NCBI GenBank assembly: GCA_021927905.1
Contig: BLLK01000029.1
Location: 310,001-374,000 of the forward strand
Direction: 5' to 3'
Length of the DNA: 64,000 bases
Source of the DNA: Chaetoceros tenuissimus
Lineage: Eukaryota > Bacillariophyta > Thalassiosirophyceae > Chaetocerotales > Chaetocerotaceae
Positions 42,046-52,475 of this stretch are shown in pieces (positions within the stretch are counted from its first letter, which is position 1; each line of letters starts with the position of its first letter). The translations under genes and the position numbers were made by a program. The notes below the pieces were generated by a model, which was not told the DNA's origin, searched no databases, and worked only from the letters and a program-made list of their open reading frames with translations.

Positions 42046-45000
42046 CTATGGCGAACTGAAGTTGTAACTACTTTTTTTCCTTTTTGGTGTAGACTTTGGC
42101 TTCTTATGAAAAGCATGTATCCGTTTTGTCATAGGAGAATTCGATGTATGTCTTTCACTTCCAGCAAAGATTTTGGCGGGTGATTTGGTCTTTGATTCAG
42201 TTTGTTTAAAAGATATTTGCACCGATTCTGCATGAAATTTGTCTATACTAGACGAAAATCGTGCAAAGAAATCCTCTTCTTTCGCACATTCAACTTTTTC
42301 AAAAATATCATAGACCATGTCAAGAACCTTCTTCTTGCACGCTTGCTGGTGTATAGCACTATTAACAGCATTCTTCGCACAACTATCATCATAAGTGAAT
42401 GATAGTCCATCAAAGTTGTATTCATAATGCTTAGGGATCATGTTGCTGTCTCTTTCAATATCATCATATTCTTTGCTTACATTCCAATTTTTTATTCGAT
42501 CAAACGCAGATTTTGTAATCATACCTATCGGATCACAGTCACTGGCATCCTGTATACTCTTCCCGACCTTTTTGTTTTCATCCCATTGATGCTTTAAAAG
42601 TTTCGAGTTTAAATCGACCCTATCATCTTTTGGACGAATTTCTGGTCCATATCTATTGTCATTCATAACCAAATCTATCAGATTATGCAGTAAGTCAAGT
42701 TCCTCTTTTGTATGTGTCCCATGTGGTTTGAAGCACAAAGTATATGATATTTTCCACCAGCATACTCCATAATCACTATACGAGAAATCCTCTTCGAACC
42801 AATCCAGATGTTTGAGATGATAATGACGAACATGAATAATATGCTGACACACAAGTCGATCCCTAGGGTACATGCAGCAGCTGCATTGTAATGATATGGT
42901 TCCATTTTCATTTCTAACCATTTTTACTAACCATGAATGATGAAATCTTGGGCAAGATCTTGGTACTTCATAAGTCTGTGATATATCTTCTTTCCCTACT
43001 GTCTTAGTTTTTCGTGGAATATGCATTCGAACATCATCTGTTGATAATATAGGATTCTCATCTTCGTCCTGGGTACTATGATACAGTACTGCAAAGATTG
43101 GTAATCCATCTTCCAATTTCCAAATTTGTGATACATAATTTTCACTCCATTGTATCAAACTGTATGTCAACAGAGCTCCATTCTCTACCAATTCGTTCAT
43201 CCAGCTCTTTCCAAAGAGATATCGTTTTTCATGATTTGTTGCAACAGTTGCTTGCATTTCCTTGAGTTTCATGATATCATAATCACAGGCCTTTTTGACA
43301 TAAATTGGAAGTGTATCCGTCCTTTGAACTGCTAATGAGTTATGTTTCAAGGCATTATGGGTTCCCTCTATAATGCAACATGTATAATTTGATTCATTCG
43401 CTACCATTTTACGATAATGAAATGCGAATTCCCTTTCGAATGGAAGCACTGAGGTTCTTATCCATTTGATAATAATATCGCAGACTTCTTTGGAACAAAC
43501 ATTTTCAGTAACTTCGGAACTTACAATCCATTTAAGTAGAAGGTCTTTTGATGTTTCCATTTCATCTTGGCTTGAAACTGACGATTTCATCCACGAATTG
43601 ATCCACGATTTTATCAATTTTTCGAAACTGTCTCTATTAGAAGGAGAGCAATGTTCATGAAAGATTAAGTATGGCTGTACATTATTTTCCCATCCCTTAT
43701 ATATGATATGCCATCCACACCTGGTGTAACGGGAAATGTTAGTACCTATTGTTACGCTGTATTTGTAGTGAATTGATTAGTCCTTACCGTAACCTTATGG
43801 CATTGACATAACAATCTTTTATGCTTTCGGAAATAGAACGACATAAGTAGATATCACCATCTGAGATGATCGTTCGAATACGCTTGCAAAACATATTTGA
43901 CATCAAACTAGGAATAACACTCTTGAGACAATAGTCAAAGAGATAAGACTTCTCATGTGGCAGGCCAATGCGACAGATAACAAGAGCCTTGCCTGAAGTT
44001 GTTTTACAAACAATGCTCAACTGTCTGAAATTGGAAAAGACGCATACATTGAATGTGCTGTCTATGAACAAGGTTGACCCCCTATTCAATGGAAATGAGA
44101 TAATCGCAATTCAAAATGGAGTCTTTTGCAAAATGAGTCAGTATAATAACTTACCACATGAGGGCCGCATAATAGTTTTGAGGAATCATCCAGGCCACAC
44201 TCAAATATAGATGGTATCTTTCATTGGGGTCAAGTGCTTCTTTTCTATATTTGTGCGCCGTCTCTTCCAATTCCTTGTACATATTTGGCGTAAAAATCTT
44301 ATCCTTTCCTGTGATTGACCTCAGGTCTTGACAAAGACTTCTTTCTTCCAATACTCCTTGTTGCTCTAAGTGATGAATATTGGCTGTTTTCTCACCTCTC
44401 CATACTGTTATAGACTTCCTTTCTTTCTTCAAGGATCCTACTAGTTCCACAAACTTTGTTCCACACATACCACTTAGTTCTTCCCCATTCAAAGCTATTA
44501 TTTGGTCTCCTTGACGAACTAATCCATTGAGTGGCGATTCTTCGTGGACATAGTCAATTTCAAGATAAGAGTATTCTGTCCTTATCACTCTGAGTTTTAG
44601 TTTCTCATGAGACGTATGGACCACAAATGTACCTTCTTTCATATCGTCGTGTATTTCTTCGTCCAAATGCGGGTTTGAAGCGATGATGGTAGTATCCTTT
44701 GTTGATATTCTATTGCTTGATTTTGATGTATCTATGCCAAATTTAGGTTGTACGGCCAAATATGTTACCCGAGCATTGTTCTTTTTCAATAATTCCATGA
44801 CAAGATCCATGTCTCCTTTATTCTTTCCTATCTTTACGATACTACCATCAACACAATTTTTGAGTATATTAGAGGCACGAAATTCACGCACAAGTTGTCT
44901 ATTTATAAAAGGTCCTCTTTGTAAATTCCGTATATTGAGGATTCTTTGTGTTGTAGATATAGGCATGCAAATACCTGCATCTTCTATCATCCTATTTTTC

Positions 45001-45638
45001 ATTTCTTTTGTCACTTCACTTTTTCTCAATGTTGTTTGTCCTTGGAGTTTCTTTCTGTGGCCAAGATGACATGAATATTTTTCGGTCGGTTTGATAATGA
45101 CAAAACCCAGCTTGTGGTAATAAATTTTGAATCGAAACGGACATTTCACTTTACTCTTTGTTGTACTTGTCTGTCTCGTAAGCTTTCTCCCATCTGTTCT
45201 TTGGTTCTTTCTATCTGAAATCAAACTCCTCTTTCTCCCTACAGGTTGTTCTCTTGGATCTACATCCTCTTGTTTTGGGTTCTTGATTATTGTATGATAG
45301 CATTCTCTATGTGTACAATACAAACCTCGTGTAGTTACATACTCCCCATCAATTTTGCGGCAGTATGCACCATTCAAATTCACAGAGTATCCGTTCATGA
45401 GACAATCATTCTTGATGGCAGTAATGACATCATCCCAATCTGCCGATGAGTTATACATGTGTCTTTTATAATAAATAACTTTATTATCAGTCACGCCCGA
45501 AAATATATCTACTGGTTCCTTTACAAGTGTCACCTCTTCAGTACTTTCAGACTTTAGACTGATACCGCTTAATGTAAGTGTTCCCTTCCACGGCTCGATA
45601 CTATTGTAACTTTCTACTGAATCAAGTATTTCTTTCAT
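42046..45638 (-). CDS. Mutator-like (MULE) transposase with PDZ-like insert and SWIM finger
   Basis: Three exons (45638-44155, 44081-43788, 43720-42046) join in phase to 1150 aa. An N-terminal FAR1/WRKY-GCM-type zinc region uses C108, C113, C166 and H191/H194. A PDZ-like domain at about 338-415 has the SPLNGLVRQGDQIIALNGEE core. The MULE DDE domain follows: FIDSTFNV (D502), IISDGD (D569), the CGWH motif at 594-597 and IIEGTHNALK (E711). A SWIM zinc finger (C872, C874, C884, H886) lies downstream, then a basic tail with SPxK-type motifs. All catalytic residues appear present and the frame is whole, so it is an intact autonomous transposase or a domesticated FAR1-like factor. I did not find matching terminal inverted repeats. 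Confidence 0.87.
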
Positions 45639-45665
45639 ATTTGTTGTGTTGCCCGCTTGCAAAAT

Positions 45666-45828
45666 TCAATGTTCTTGTTTGGAGCTAATGCAATGTTCGT
45701 TTTTTTCGTTTGTTCGAAAAGAAGAAAAATGGTCGTTTGGAGCAACTCAATGTTCTTGTTTGGAGCTAATGCAATGTTCGTTTTTTTCGTTTGTTCAAAA
45801 AGAAGAAAAATGGTCGTTTGGAGCAACT
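45666..45828. repeat. 81 bp tandem duplication in a divergent promoter
   Basis: Two copies of 81 bp (45666-45746 and 45747-45827) differing at one base, located between the transposase start (45638) and the next plus-strand gene (45964). Contains TTTTTTTCG and AGAAGAAAAA tracts. Confidence 0.85.
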
Positions 45829-45963
45829 CCGAACTTTGAAAAGCTATTTTCGTCGAACATTGTTGCAATTTTCATTCTACCAAATGACACACGAAATTCA
45901 ACAACTTCGGGGAACGAAACATACATGAATTCAGAAATATTCTTTTCTCAGAAATTTTAAATT

Positions 45964-46557
45964 ATGGATTCAGCACGGAACCTACGTAACTTTGGTAGAC
46001 TTTTTCATCTAAGATCAATTGATGGCTCAGAGATCGTGTTATACGAAGGCAAGCAATTGACTCTTGTCGAATGCCACTTTCTCAGCAACACACTCCTTCA
46101 CAACTACGAACTAATCGTGGGGAAGAATGCAATCATCATAGACAAGAATAATATTATCAGATCCCAAAATGTTGAGTTGAATGCCTCTAGAAAGAAATTT
46201 TTTCAGACGAGAGTACGTTGGTTGGAGCTCATACGCGCTATGAATAGCAAAATCGATTCAACATTGGTGTCTTTAGACTGTGTTATGGAAAAGTTAAATG
46301 ATAGAATCAGGTTGGATGATGAGGAAACTGAAATGAACCAAAAACATATTGTCGAGATAAAGCAGATGTTGTTGAAACAGGTTTCTATTTTAAAATCTGA
46401 CTCAAACACTCACTTGGCGAACCAAAGTACTGGAGAAACTCTTTACCAGGAGTTACGAAGAAGGGGAGGATGTTGCCAATTCTTACTCGACGAAACTGAT
46501 TTTGAAAGCACCAGTAATTCTCTATCTCAGGAAACTGTCTCTGATAATGAGGCATAG
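45964..46557 (+). CDS. Unrecognised 197 aa protein
   Basis: Single exon with ATG start. A short beta-rich N-terminus (residues 10-60) is followed by a Lys/Glu-rich helical, possibly coiled-coil region (about 75-150) and a Ser/Glu-rich tail. No signal peptide, membrane helix or known motif. It diverges from the MULE transposase across the 81 bp tandem repeat; it could be an accessory gene of that element or an unrelated host gene. Confidence 0.6.
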   Translation: MDSARNLRNFGRLFHLRSIDGSEIVLYEGKQLTLVECHFLSNTLLHNYELIVGKNAIIIDKNNIIRSQNVELNASRKKFFQTRVRWLELIRAMNSKIDSTLVSLDCVMEKLNDRIRLDDEETEMNQKHIVEIKQMLLKQVSILKSDSNTHLANQSTGETLYQELRRRGGCCQFLLDETDFESTSNSLSQETVSDNEA

Positions 46558-46822
46558 ACGCAGTGTAGGACTAATTACAAATGAGGTCTGATGTTCTACC
46601 TTGTTACAACAACAAAAGTGCCTTTTTGTTACCGAATGAAGTACAATAAGTTAAAATGCAATTACTAAGAAGGAAATTGTAACTTTAATCTTTGTCTATT
46701 TGATTTCAAAGCTTCAATCAAAGTATGCATTCCCAATCCCAAAAAAACCTAACTCAAAGGTATAATTTTCATACGTTTCTGGTTTTGGTTTATATTTAAA
46801 TTCCATTTGTGTATCAGACAAA

Positions 46823-47389
46823 TTACCAAGGTTGTTTCCAGAAGGGGATAGCATTATTGTATCCTAATGCTCCTTCAACCATACAATACTTGATCATTTG
46901 ATTATAATTTTGGTGATGTTCCTTGGTGGCCAATCCACGGTCATCTTCATTTACATGAAAACGATTTACCATGATTAGTTTCACAATATTTTCCTGAGCT
47001 TCATTGTTAACTCTCTTTTCTTCAAAGTATCGATCAAGGTATCCTAAACCGTACAAACAATAGCTTCTCAAGTAGTATCCATCTTCCCAGTTCGGAAGCA
47101 ACATAAAGTCTCCATTGTCATCTGGAACAAAGTTGGTAGCCTTACAAGCATGTGGAACACCATATTTTTTGCGTGCTGCCGAGATCAATGGGTCGATGAT
47201 TTGGTTACATTTGAGTCTATCATGGAGAACGTCATATTGCTGTGATGCAGTAGTGTCAAAAGTACCTTGGTAGATTAAAGTGAGAGTATCGTGTGCTAGA
47301 GCATATCTTGTTCTATCATATTCATTTAAATCTTGTACGTTCATACGTCCCGAATCACAGCTATCGTACTGAAAGTTATCTGTGTCCAT
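46823..47389 (-). CDS. Member of the local CN-xx-I-x-P paralogue family, 188 aa
   Basis: Single exon. Aligns by eye with the proteins at 52476-53018 and 53229-54011: a His-Asp then CNxxIxPL, a basic residue pair and KYGVPHxxx, then a VPxxxG/DF turn, a spacer, IVxxIMxxRF and a C-terminal xxYCMVEGALGYNNAIPF box (in the others YIGLEAAQGFNAMM or IIFESRSGYNGVL). The family is not recognised and looks globular, cytosolic and alpha/beta. Function unknown. Confidence 0.7.
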   Translation of the reverse strand: MDTDNFQYDSCDSGRMNVQDLNEYDRTRYALAHDTLTLIYQGTFDTTASQQYDVLHDRLKCNQIIDPLISAARKKYGVPHACKATNFVPDDNGDFMLLPNWEDGYYLRSYCLYGLGYLDRYFEEKRVNNEAQENIVKLIMVNRFHVNEDDRGLATKEHHQNYNQMIKYCMVEGALGYNNAIPFWKQPW

Positions 47390-47650
47390 ATTTTTGCCTT
47401 TTTGTTTTTATGCTAAATGAATCGAGGATAAATGGAGGAAGCTATTGAATGTACGCCTGATTTCGTGTGAAGAATTCATGGAAAATGTGGGAAGCCCAGG
47501 TCATCATTAGTTGACCAAAAATATCCCAGACAAAAGGACAAATTTATGTGGGAAGCCTAGGTTCATCATCAGCGCGTCTGGATAATCTTGAACCAACAAA
47601 TACATTGATACAAAATCATTCTTGTTCTCTTTTCTTCATAATTTTCCAAA
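47390..47650. promoter_or_regulatory. Divergent promoter region with a spaced direct repeat
   Basis: TGTGGGAAGCC(C/T)AGGT(T)CATCAT occurs twice, at 47486-47507 and 47547-47569, same orientation, between the minus-strand family gene and the coiled-coil gene. Could be a duplicated regulatory site. Confidence 0.4.
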
Positions 47651-48814
47651 ATGAGCGATAACAACAAAGAAAGAAGACTTCAAGAGTTGGGCAATGAGGA
47701 AAGAATGAAATTGGACACATTACTTGTGGAGGAACGCCAAAGATATGACGAACTAAACAGCAATCAAATTACTCTTCGTATTGAAAACGCTGAAATCAAA
47801 GACGAGAACTACAATTTAACCGAGGAAGTCATGCGTTTGACTGATGCTAATGATAATGTAAGAGAGAATATCATGCAGCTCCAGGGACAACTGAACGAGG
47901 TAACTGCTTCACGCGATGACATTACTGAGAGATATCAGAGATTGAAACAAAAGTTAACTCGCATGAGACTACAATTCCAGGAACTCGAAGAAGTTTCTGA
48001 GAACAACTGGCACATCATGGCTGGTGAGATTAATGATATCTTCGAAAAGTTATCTGACGAGAAAGGAATGATGAAAGTTTCCTTGAAGAAAGAGTTACGT
48101 AATATCATGGATAACATTCATATTGATTGTGTACAAATGTTGTGTCAAAAGTGGTACGGTGCAGTCTCTGCGATGAAAAGAAAAGGATTTGATGATGAAG
48201 AGTCTACTCCAAAGAAAACAAAAACTGATATTACTGTAATGGAAAGTAGCAAGAATGCAAGTAAGGATGATGATGATGCAACTGATGATAAGAATGAAAA
48301 GACTTGTGCAAGTGAGGACAAGGAGGATAACGATGGGACCGCTGATAAGAATACAAATATTAGTGCAAGTAAGGACAAGGTTGATGATGATGAAACCGCT
48401 GATGACAATGTCAATGCGAAGACTTGCGATGAGGTAGAAGACGACGATGCAACTTCTGAGAACACTTATAGTAATGGCGAATTTGATGTCGATGCAGCTT
48501 GGGCAAGTAAGGACAAGGTTGATAATGATGAAACCGCTGATGAGAATGCGAAGACTTGCGATGAGGTAGAAGACGATGCAACTGCAGATAAAAGTGCAAG
48601 TAAGGATGAGGTTGATGGGGCAAGTAAGGACAAGGTTGCTGACAAGACTTGCGATGAGGTAGAGGTAGAAGATGCCTTAATTGCAGATAAAAGAGCAAGT
48701 AAGGATTTGGTTGATGATGTTGCAACTGCGGATAAAAGTGCAAACACTCTAGTTGGTACTCCTGTTACCAAGCACAACGTTGAGAATGATGATGTGGTTT
48801 CACCAGAGTATTGA
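47651..48814 (+). CDS. Coiled-coil protein with acidic repeat tail, 387 aa
   Basis: Single exon. Residues about 5-130 form a long heptad-rich coiled coil (Leu/Ile/Glu/Arg-rich). A helical spacer follows, then a basic cluster KRKGF...PKKTK near 176-192, a likely nuclear localisation signal. From about 195 onwards the protein is built of imperfect, acidic, Asp/Lys/Ala-rich repeats around ASKDKVDxDETAD and AKTCDEVEDD. The repeats are similar at DNA level, pointing to recent slippage or unequal crossing-over. Role unknown; the layout suits a dimeric nuclear scaffold. Confidence 0.75.
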   Translation: MSDNNKERRLQELGNEERMKLDTLLVEERQRYDELNSNQITLRIENAEIKDENYNLTEEVMRLTDANDNVRENIMQLQGQLNEVTASRDDITERYQRLKQKLTRMRLQFQELEEVSENNWHIMAGEINDIFEKLSDEKGMMKVSLKKELRNIMDNIHIDCVQMLCQKWYGAVSAMKRKGFDDEESTPKKTKTDITVMESSKNASKDDDDATDDKNEKTCASEDKEDNDGTADKNTNISASKDKVDDDETADDNVNAKTCDEVEDDDATSENTYSNGEFDVDAAWASKDKVDNDETADENAKTCDEVEDDATADKSASKDEVDGASKDKVADKTCDEVEVEDALIADKRASKDLVDDVATADKSANTLVGTPVTKHNVENDDVVSPEY

Positions 48815-48854
48815 GGAGTGGTACTGATAATATAATTTAATTTCTTATATATAA

Positions 48855-49994
48855 CTAAGCATTCATCGATGGATTGAATGTCATAATTACTTTGGGTGCT
48901 TTTCGAAGCAGTTCATAAATCATGGATAACTGAAACAGAGAACCTTCTTCATCTTGTTCACTGGAACATGCAATAAATAATTGTTCGCCAGTAACCTCTT
49001 CCACTTGCGCACCAACACAGTTCCAAACAGAATCCCAAATCGCATGTCTATTGCCCAAAGAAGAATTTGCAATGATTGACAACACCTTCTTTTCAAAAAT
49101 CAAACCAAGTTCATGTGGAAAGAGAAAATTGGTTTCGTTTAGGACCAAAGAGAGTGAGTGCATGGTACAGGTACATAGGAATCCCATTAATGGTTTCGCA
49201 GAGTCCCTCTCTAACTTTTCTTTGTATACTTTCATGTTGAAAGCTTCAGCCACTGGATCATATACCTCATTCATGGTCTCATTGGTTATCACACTCCGAT
49301 ACTCAGCTACAATAATTTGGACATTTGTATTATACAAAAGGTTTGCATCGTCCTTCGAGTTTCTCCCAACAAATAAAGAATCTTTTCCTCCAACACGAAC
49401 CAACATACGAAACAATAAATTTCTACCCTTAAAACAAGAAGCACTCAACAAAGCATACTTATCAATTTCGTCTGGCTGGATATCCAACAAATCAAAAAAA
49501 TCGCAAATTTCATTTTCAGTATTTCTTTCGGACATGCATATGTTCTCCAAAATAGTCTGTTCACCAAATCTATAATTCACAATACAGCCCAAACCACCAC
49601 CATTACGCTCAAAACGATCTTGTGCCTTTTCCACAAGAAAAGGAATTGTCTGTAGCTGGCCTTTCTCAACAAGGTATTCAAGCACAAACACAAAACCTTT
49701 GTCTGAGGTATGAAGACCAGCAGTATTTGTTTTTGTAAAGTGTGGGTCTTCATTTAGACCGAAAGCATTAGGAAATTTTTGTAAATATTTGCTTAATTCT
49801 TGTTGAGCTTGGACACTTCTTAAATCTTCAGCTTTCAATTCGCAACAACACCTATTCAATAGATGCTCGCTTGATCTACGCAAGCTCTCTAATAGTGCGG
49901 CATTATCAAGGCCGTCGTCTTCCTTTCGATTTTTGTTACGAACAATTGCTAAATAAGCAATCTGGATATTCTCAAATGCTTCCAGCAGATTCAT
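48855..49994 (-). CDS. Unrecognised 379 aa helical protein
   Basis: Single exon with ATG start. Appears alpha-helical throughout, with a CCC cluster near residue 50 and repeated Leu-rich helices with Asn/Gly turns (about 110-230) that faintly resemble degenerate ankyrin-type repeats, though no consensus unit can be assigned. No signal peptide or membrane helix. It converges on the coiled-coil gene with 40 bp between stops. Confidence 0.68.
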   Translation of the reverse strand: MNLLEAFENIQIAYLAIVRNKNRKEDDGLDNAALLESLRRSSEHLLNRCCCELKAEDLRSVQAQQELSKYLQKFPNAFGLNEDPHFTKTNTAGLHTSDKGFVFVLEYLVEKGQLQTIPFLVEKAQDRFERNGGGLGCIVNYRFGEQTILENICMSERNTENEICDFFDLLDIQPDEIDKYALLSASCFKGRNLLFRMLVRVGGKDSLFVGRNSKDDANLLYNTNVQIIVAEYRSVITNETMNEVYDPVAEAFNMKVYKEKLERDSAKPLMGFLCTCTMHSLSLVLNETNFLFPHELGLIFEKKVLSIIANSSLGNRHAIWDSVWNCVGAQVEEVTGEQLFIACSSEQDEEGSLFQLSMIYELLRKAPKVIMTFNPSMNA

Positions 49995-50226
49995 TCTCCT
50001 CCTTATATGGAATCAATCATGTATTGAAAAGATATGTAGATGATGTGATGTTCTGATGTTGACGCTCAGAAAATCTTTGTGAGGTGATCTGATGCATCTT
50101 ATTATGAGTTGATCTGGCATGTCTAAGACATTTTCTATTAGCTATTTTAGTCAAAAAGTCTTATATTCTCATAAAACATTGATTATTGATTTAGATTTGT
50201 AAGAATCACTTATTTTGCTAAAGATC

Positions 50227-51741
50227 TTATCTTGTTGCAAAGTCTATATGTTCCAGGATAGCTTCAATTCGATCTTGTTCCAATACTTGGACTAGTCCCT
50301 GATCATTAAGAATGTCAACACTATGAGAGTTATATTCAAGAAAGTATTCCCGAACATACACACCTTCCTCTTTTGGAAGTCTATTCTTAGACAAAAGATC
50401 ATAATCTACTAGGTTCTCAAGTTGTTCATCCTCTTCGCTGAAATCACTATCATTAGAGAAGGTTCTAGTTAATGCAGGTGAAATTTCGTCTACATTTTCT
50501 TGTCCTTTTCCATGTTTCTCCTTTGAAGATTCAACCTCTAATGATTGAATCCCTTGCGCTGGCATCAACAGCGGACATTCAAATTTGCAAGTCTTGCAAA
50601 ATATAATTTGATATCCAAAGCTTGAGAATCGAAGATGTTCCTCGCCTAAAGTATCATCATTATGTGCTTTACGGAAATGGGGGAGCAGTTTGTGTAAATG
50701 GAAAGGTGCAAACCAATGACCTGCAAACTGGTCGTCCTTGATTTCAGAAATGAAACAAACAAAAATGCCTTGATCCTCTGCAAGTAGCTGAGGTATACAT
50801 TCACCCTTGCTGTGGTCATTGTGGTAGTCCTTGCGAAAGGTCTTGTAGTACCAATAAGTGAAGCTGAAAAGTTGTAACAATTTGTCAGGTTGTTGACCAC
50901 ATAGAAAATTAACCAAGTTTTCTTGATTATCGCAAGTTTTGTCAATTTGGTGCATCCATTTCCTTACTGTAGAAAACACTGCTTTACGTTCAGTTTTTAT
51001 ATACACGAATCTATTTAATTCATCATCTTTTGATTCGACATCTGTGGTCTGCTGTTGTATTGCAAAAATAAATTGTTCAGGAGCATCTTCCCACCCCTGT
51101 TCCACTTCTGCAACTGACGAAGAATGGTGTAATTGTGTTACGTTCGCACAGTATCTATCCCAGTTTCGAATCATAGGGGTTATATAGTGAATGATGAATT
51201 GTTTTGCTGCATCATTCTGATGTAATTTGTGCAAATCAAACTCACGAATATTACTTAGTACATCATCGAAGTAATTGTATTGCTTCAAGTAGTCGATTAC
51301 GAGCTCGAAATTGGGATTATATATTGGAGACAAGACATGATTCGTTTCTGGAATGTTCCTGATAGGAGCATAATTCAGTGTATTCAATTCATCAGCCATA
51401 TCACGAAACACATCAGTGTTTTCCAAGTCCAGTACACTCCAAGTTGTTTTAGAAAGAATATCACTGAAAACATATTTTGGTTTTTCCATCGGTACATATT
51501 CATCTTTTATATAAGCATAGTTCCAGTCAAAATATGCACCTTCACGTTCTGTAACGGAACGATCTGATATCTCTTCTTCATTTGCTGATGCTTCCCTGGT
51601 GTCTTGGTTTGTTTTGTTCAGACTGTCCATCTTTGAAATTATGAGAAATGGGATGCTTTGACCAAACCATGAAATGTGATTGCCTCTGTCCTTCCTAATG
51701 ATGACTGTGACGTCATCAGGTTTGCCAGTATCTCGCATCAT
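50227..51741 (-). CDS. Unrecognised 504 aa protein
   Basis: Single exon. The ATG at 51741 gives a short hydrophobic N-terminal stretch (SWFGQSIPFLIISKM); a second in-frame ATG at residue 38 (51630) starts just before a polar segment and may be the true start. The core (about 70-390) is aromatic-rich with many His and Tyr. A CKTCKFEC cluster near 395-402 could bind a metal. An acidic Ser/Glu tract (about 440-465) precedes the C-terminus. Family not recognised. It diverges from the Cys-rich gene with 59 bp between start codons. Confidence 0.7.
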   Translation of the reverse strand: MMRDTGKPDDVTVIIRKDRGNHISWFGQSIPFLIISKMDSLNKTNQDTREASANEEEISDRSVTEREGAYFDWNYAYIKDEYVPMEKPKYVFSDILSKTTWSVLDLENTDVFRDMADELNTLNYAPIRNIPETNHVLSPIYNPNFELVIDYLKQYNYFDDVLSNIREFDLHKLHQNDAAKQFIIHYITPMIRNWDRYCANVTQLHHSSSVAEVEQGWEDAPEQFIFAIQQQTTDVESKDDELNRFVYIKTERKAVFSTVRKWMHQIDKTCDNQENLVNFLCGQQPDKLLQLFSFTYWYYKTFRKDYHNDHSKGECIPQLLAEDQGIFVCFISEIKDDQFAGHWFAPFHLHKLLPHFRKAHNDDTLGEEHLRFSSFGYQIIFCKTCKFECPLLMPAQGIQSLEVESSKEKHGKGQENVDEISPALTRTFSNDSDFSEEDEQLENLVDYDLLSKNRLPKEEGVYVREYFLEYNSHSVDILNDQGLVQVLEQDRIEAILEHIDFATR

Positions 51742-51800
51742 GATTTATCTTTTGTTGGGAATCTAGACCATACGGGGAAAATCTGTTCCATTAAGTTTGA

Positions 51801-52454
51801 ATGATGCCAAAAGAAATTACTTCCCCAGCTCAAGTTCATGAGTTTCCATTTGAAACATACATTAAGTTGCCAAAACTTGCAGAACATATACCTTCAACTG
51901 TTCGAATTCATATTTTCAGTTGGATGTTCATGACACACCATGAATTCTGTGCGCATGCTCCAATAGATGAGATTCCTGCTGTACTGCGAAACTTTGATGT
52001 AGAACACAAATTTGGAAAAGAAAGAAGATCACCGAAGCTAGTTGTGAAAGATGGAAGAACTCTTCCTATCTTTGTTTTTATGGCAAAAGGAATCACTGGG
52101 CGGTGCTACTGTTGTTGGCCATGTCAGCTTTGCGGGCTAAGTCTATGTGAGGATCCATCCGACTTGACTTGCAAGCCATGTCAACCATTAGATAAAAGTG
52201 AGAAGAAGTTGATTAACCCTGAGTGGGAACCATATGATCTTCTACTTTACTACCTCACTAAATCAAGACAGGTAGATTCTACTTTTCATCCGAATAAGTA
52301 CAGAAAAAATACATTGTCAGGAAGAGCTGAAGAAATATTTTATGAAAACGCACTCAGTTATCCAGATGGAGTTGACATATTGAATTATTTGCATTCTAAA
52401 ATTGATCTTGGCCAAGCTTGGGAGGAAAAGAAAGCTGCTTTAGTTTTAAAATAA
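51801..52454 (+). CDS. Cysteine-cluster protein, probable zinc binder, 217 aa
   Basis: Single exon. Eight cysteines fall within about 26 residues near 102-127, in the pattern C-x-C-C-x2-C-x2-C-x4-C-x7-C-x2-C, which could hold two zinc ions. The flanking sequence is hydrophilic with a conserved-looking WEPYDLLLYYL helix after the cluster. I do not recognise the family; RING, PHD and LIM spacings do not fit. It shares a very short divergent promoter with the 504 aa gene. Confidence 0.72.
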   Translation: MMPKEITSPAQVHEFPFETYIKLPKLAEHIPSTVRIHIFSWMFMTHHEFCAHAPIDEIPAVLRNFDVEHKFGKERRSPKLVVKDGRTLPIFVFMAKGITGRCYCCWPCQLCGLSLCEDPSDLTCKPCQPLDKSEKKLINPEWEPYDLLLYYLTKSRQVDSTFHPNKYRKNTLSGRAEEIFYENALSYPDGVDILNYLHSKIDLGQAWEEKKAALVLK

Positions 52455-52475
52455 ATCCAAAGACGAGTTCACCTT

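Noticed and set aside
42678-42911. 77-codon frame inside the MULE transposase gene
   Set aside because: Shadow of the SWIM-finger exon in another frame.
48855-49994. Ankyrin-repeat protein
   Set aside because: Helix-turn patterns are suggestive but no 33-residue consensus unit can be aligned.
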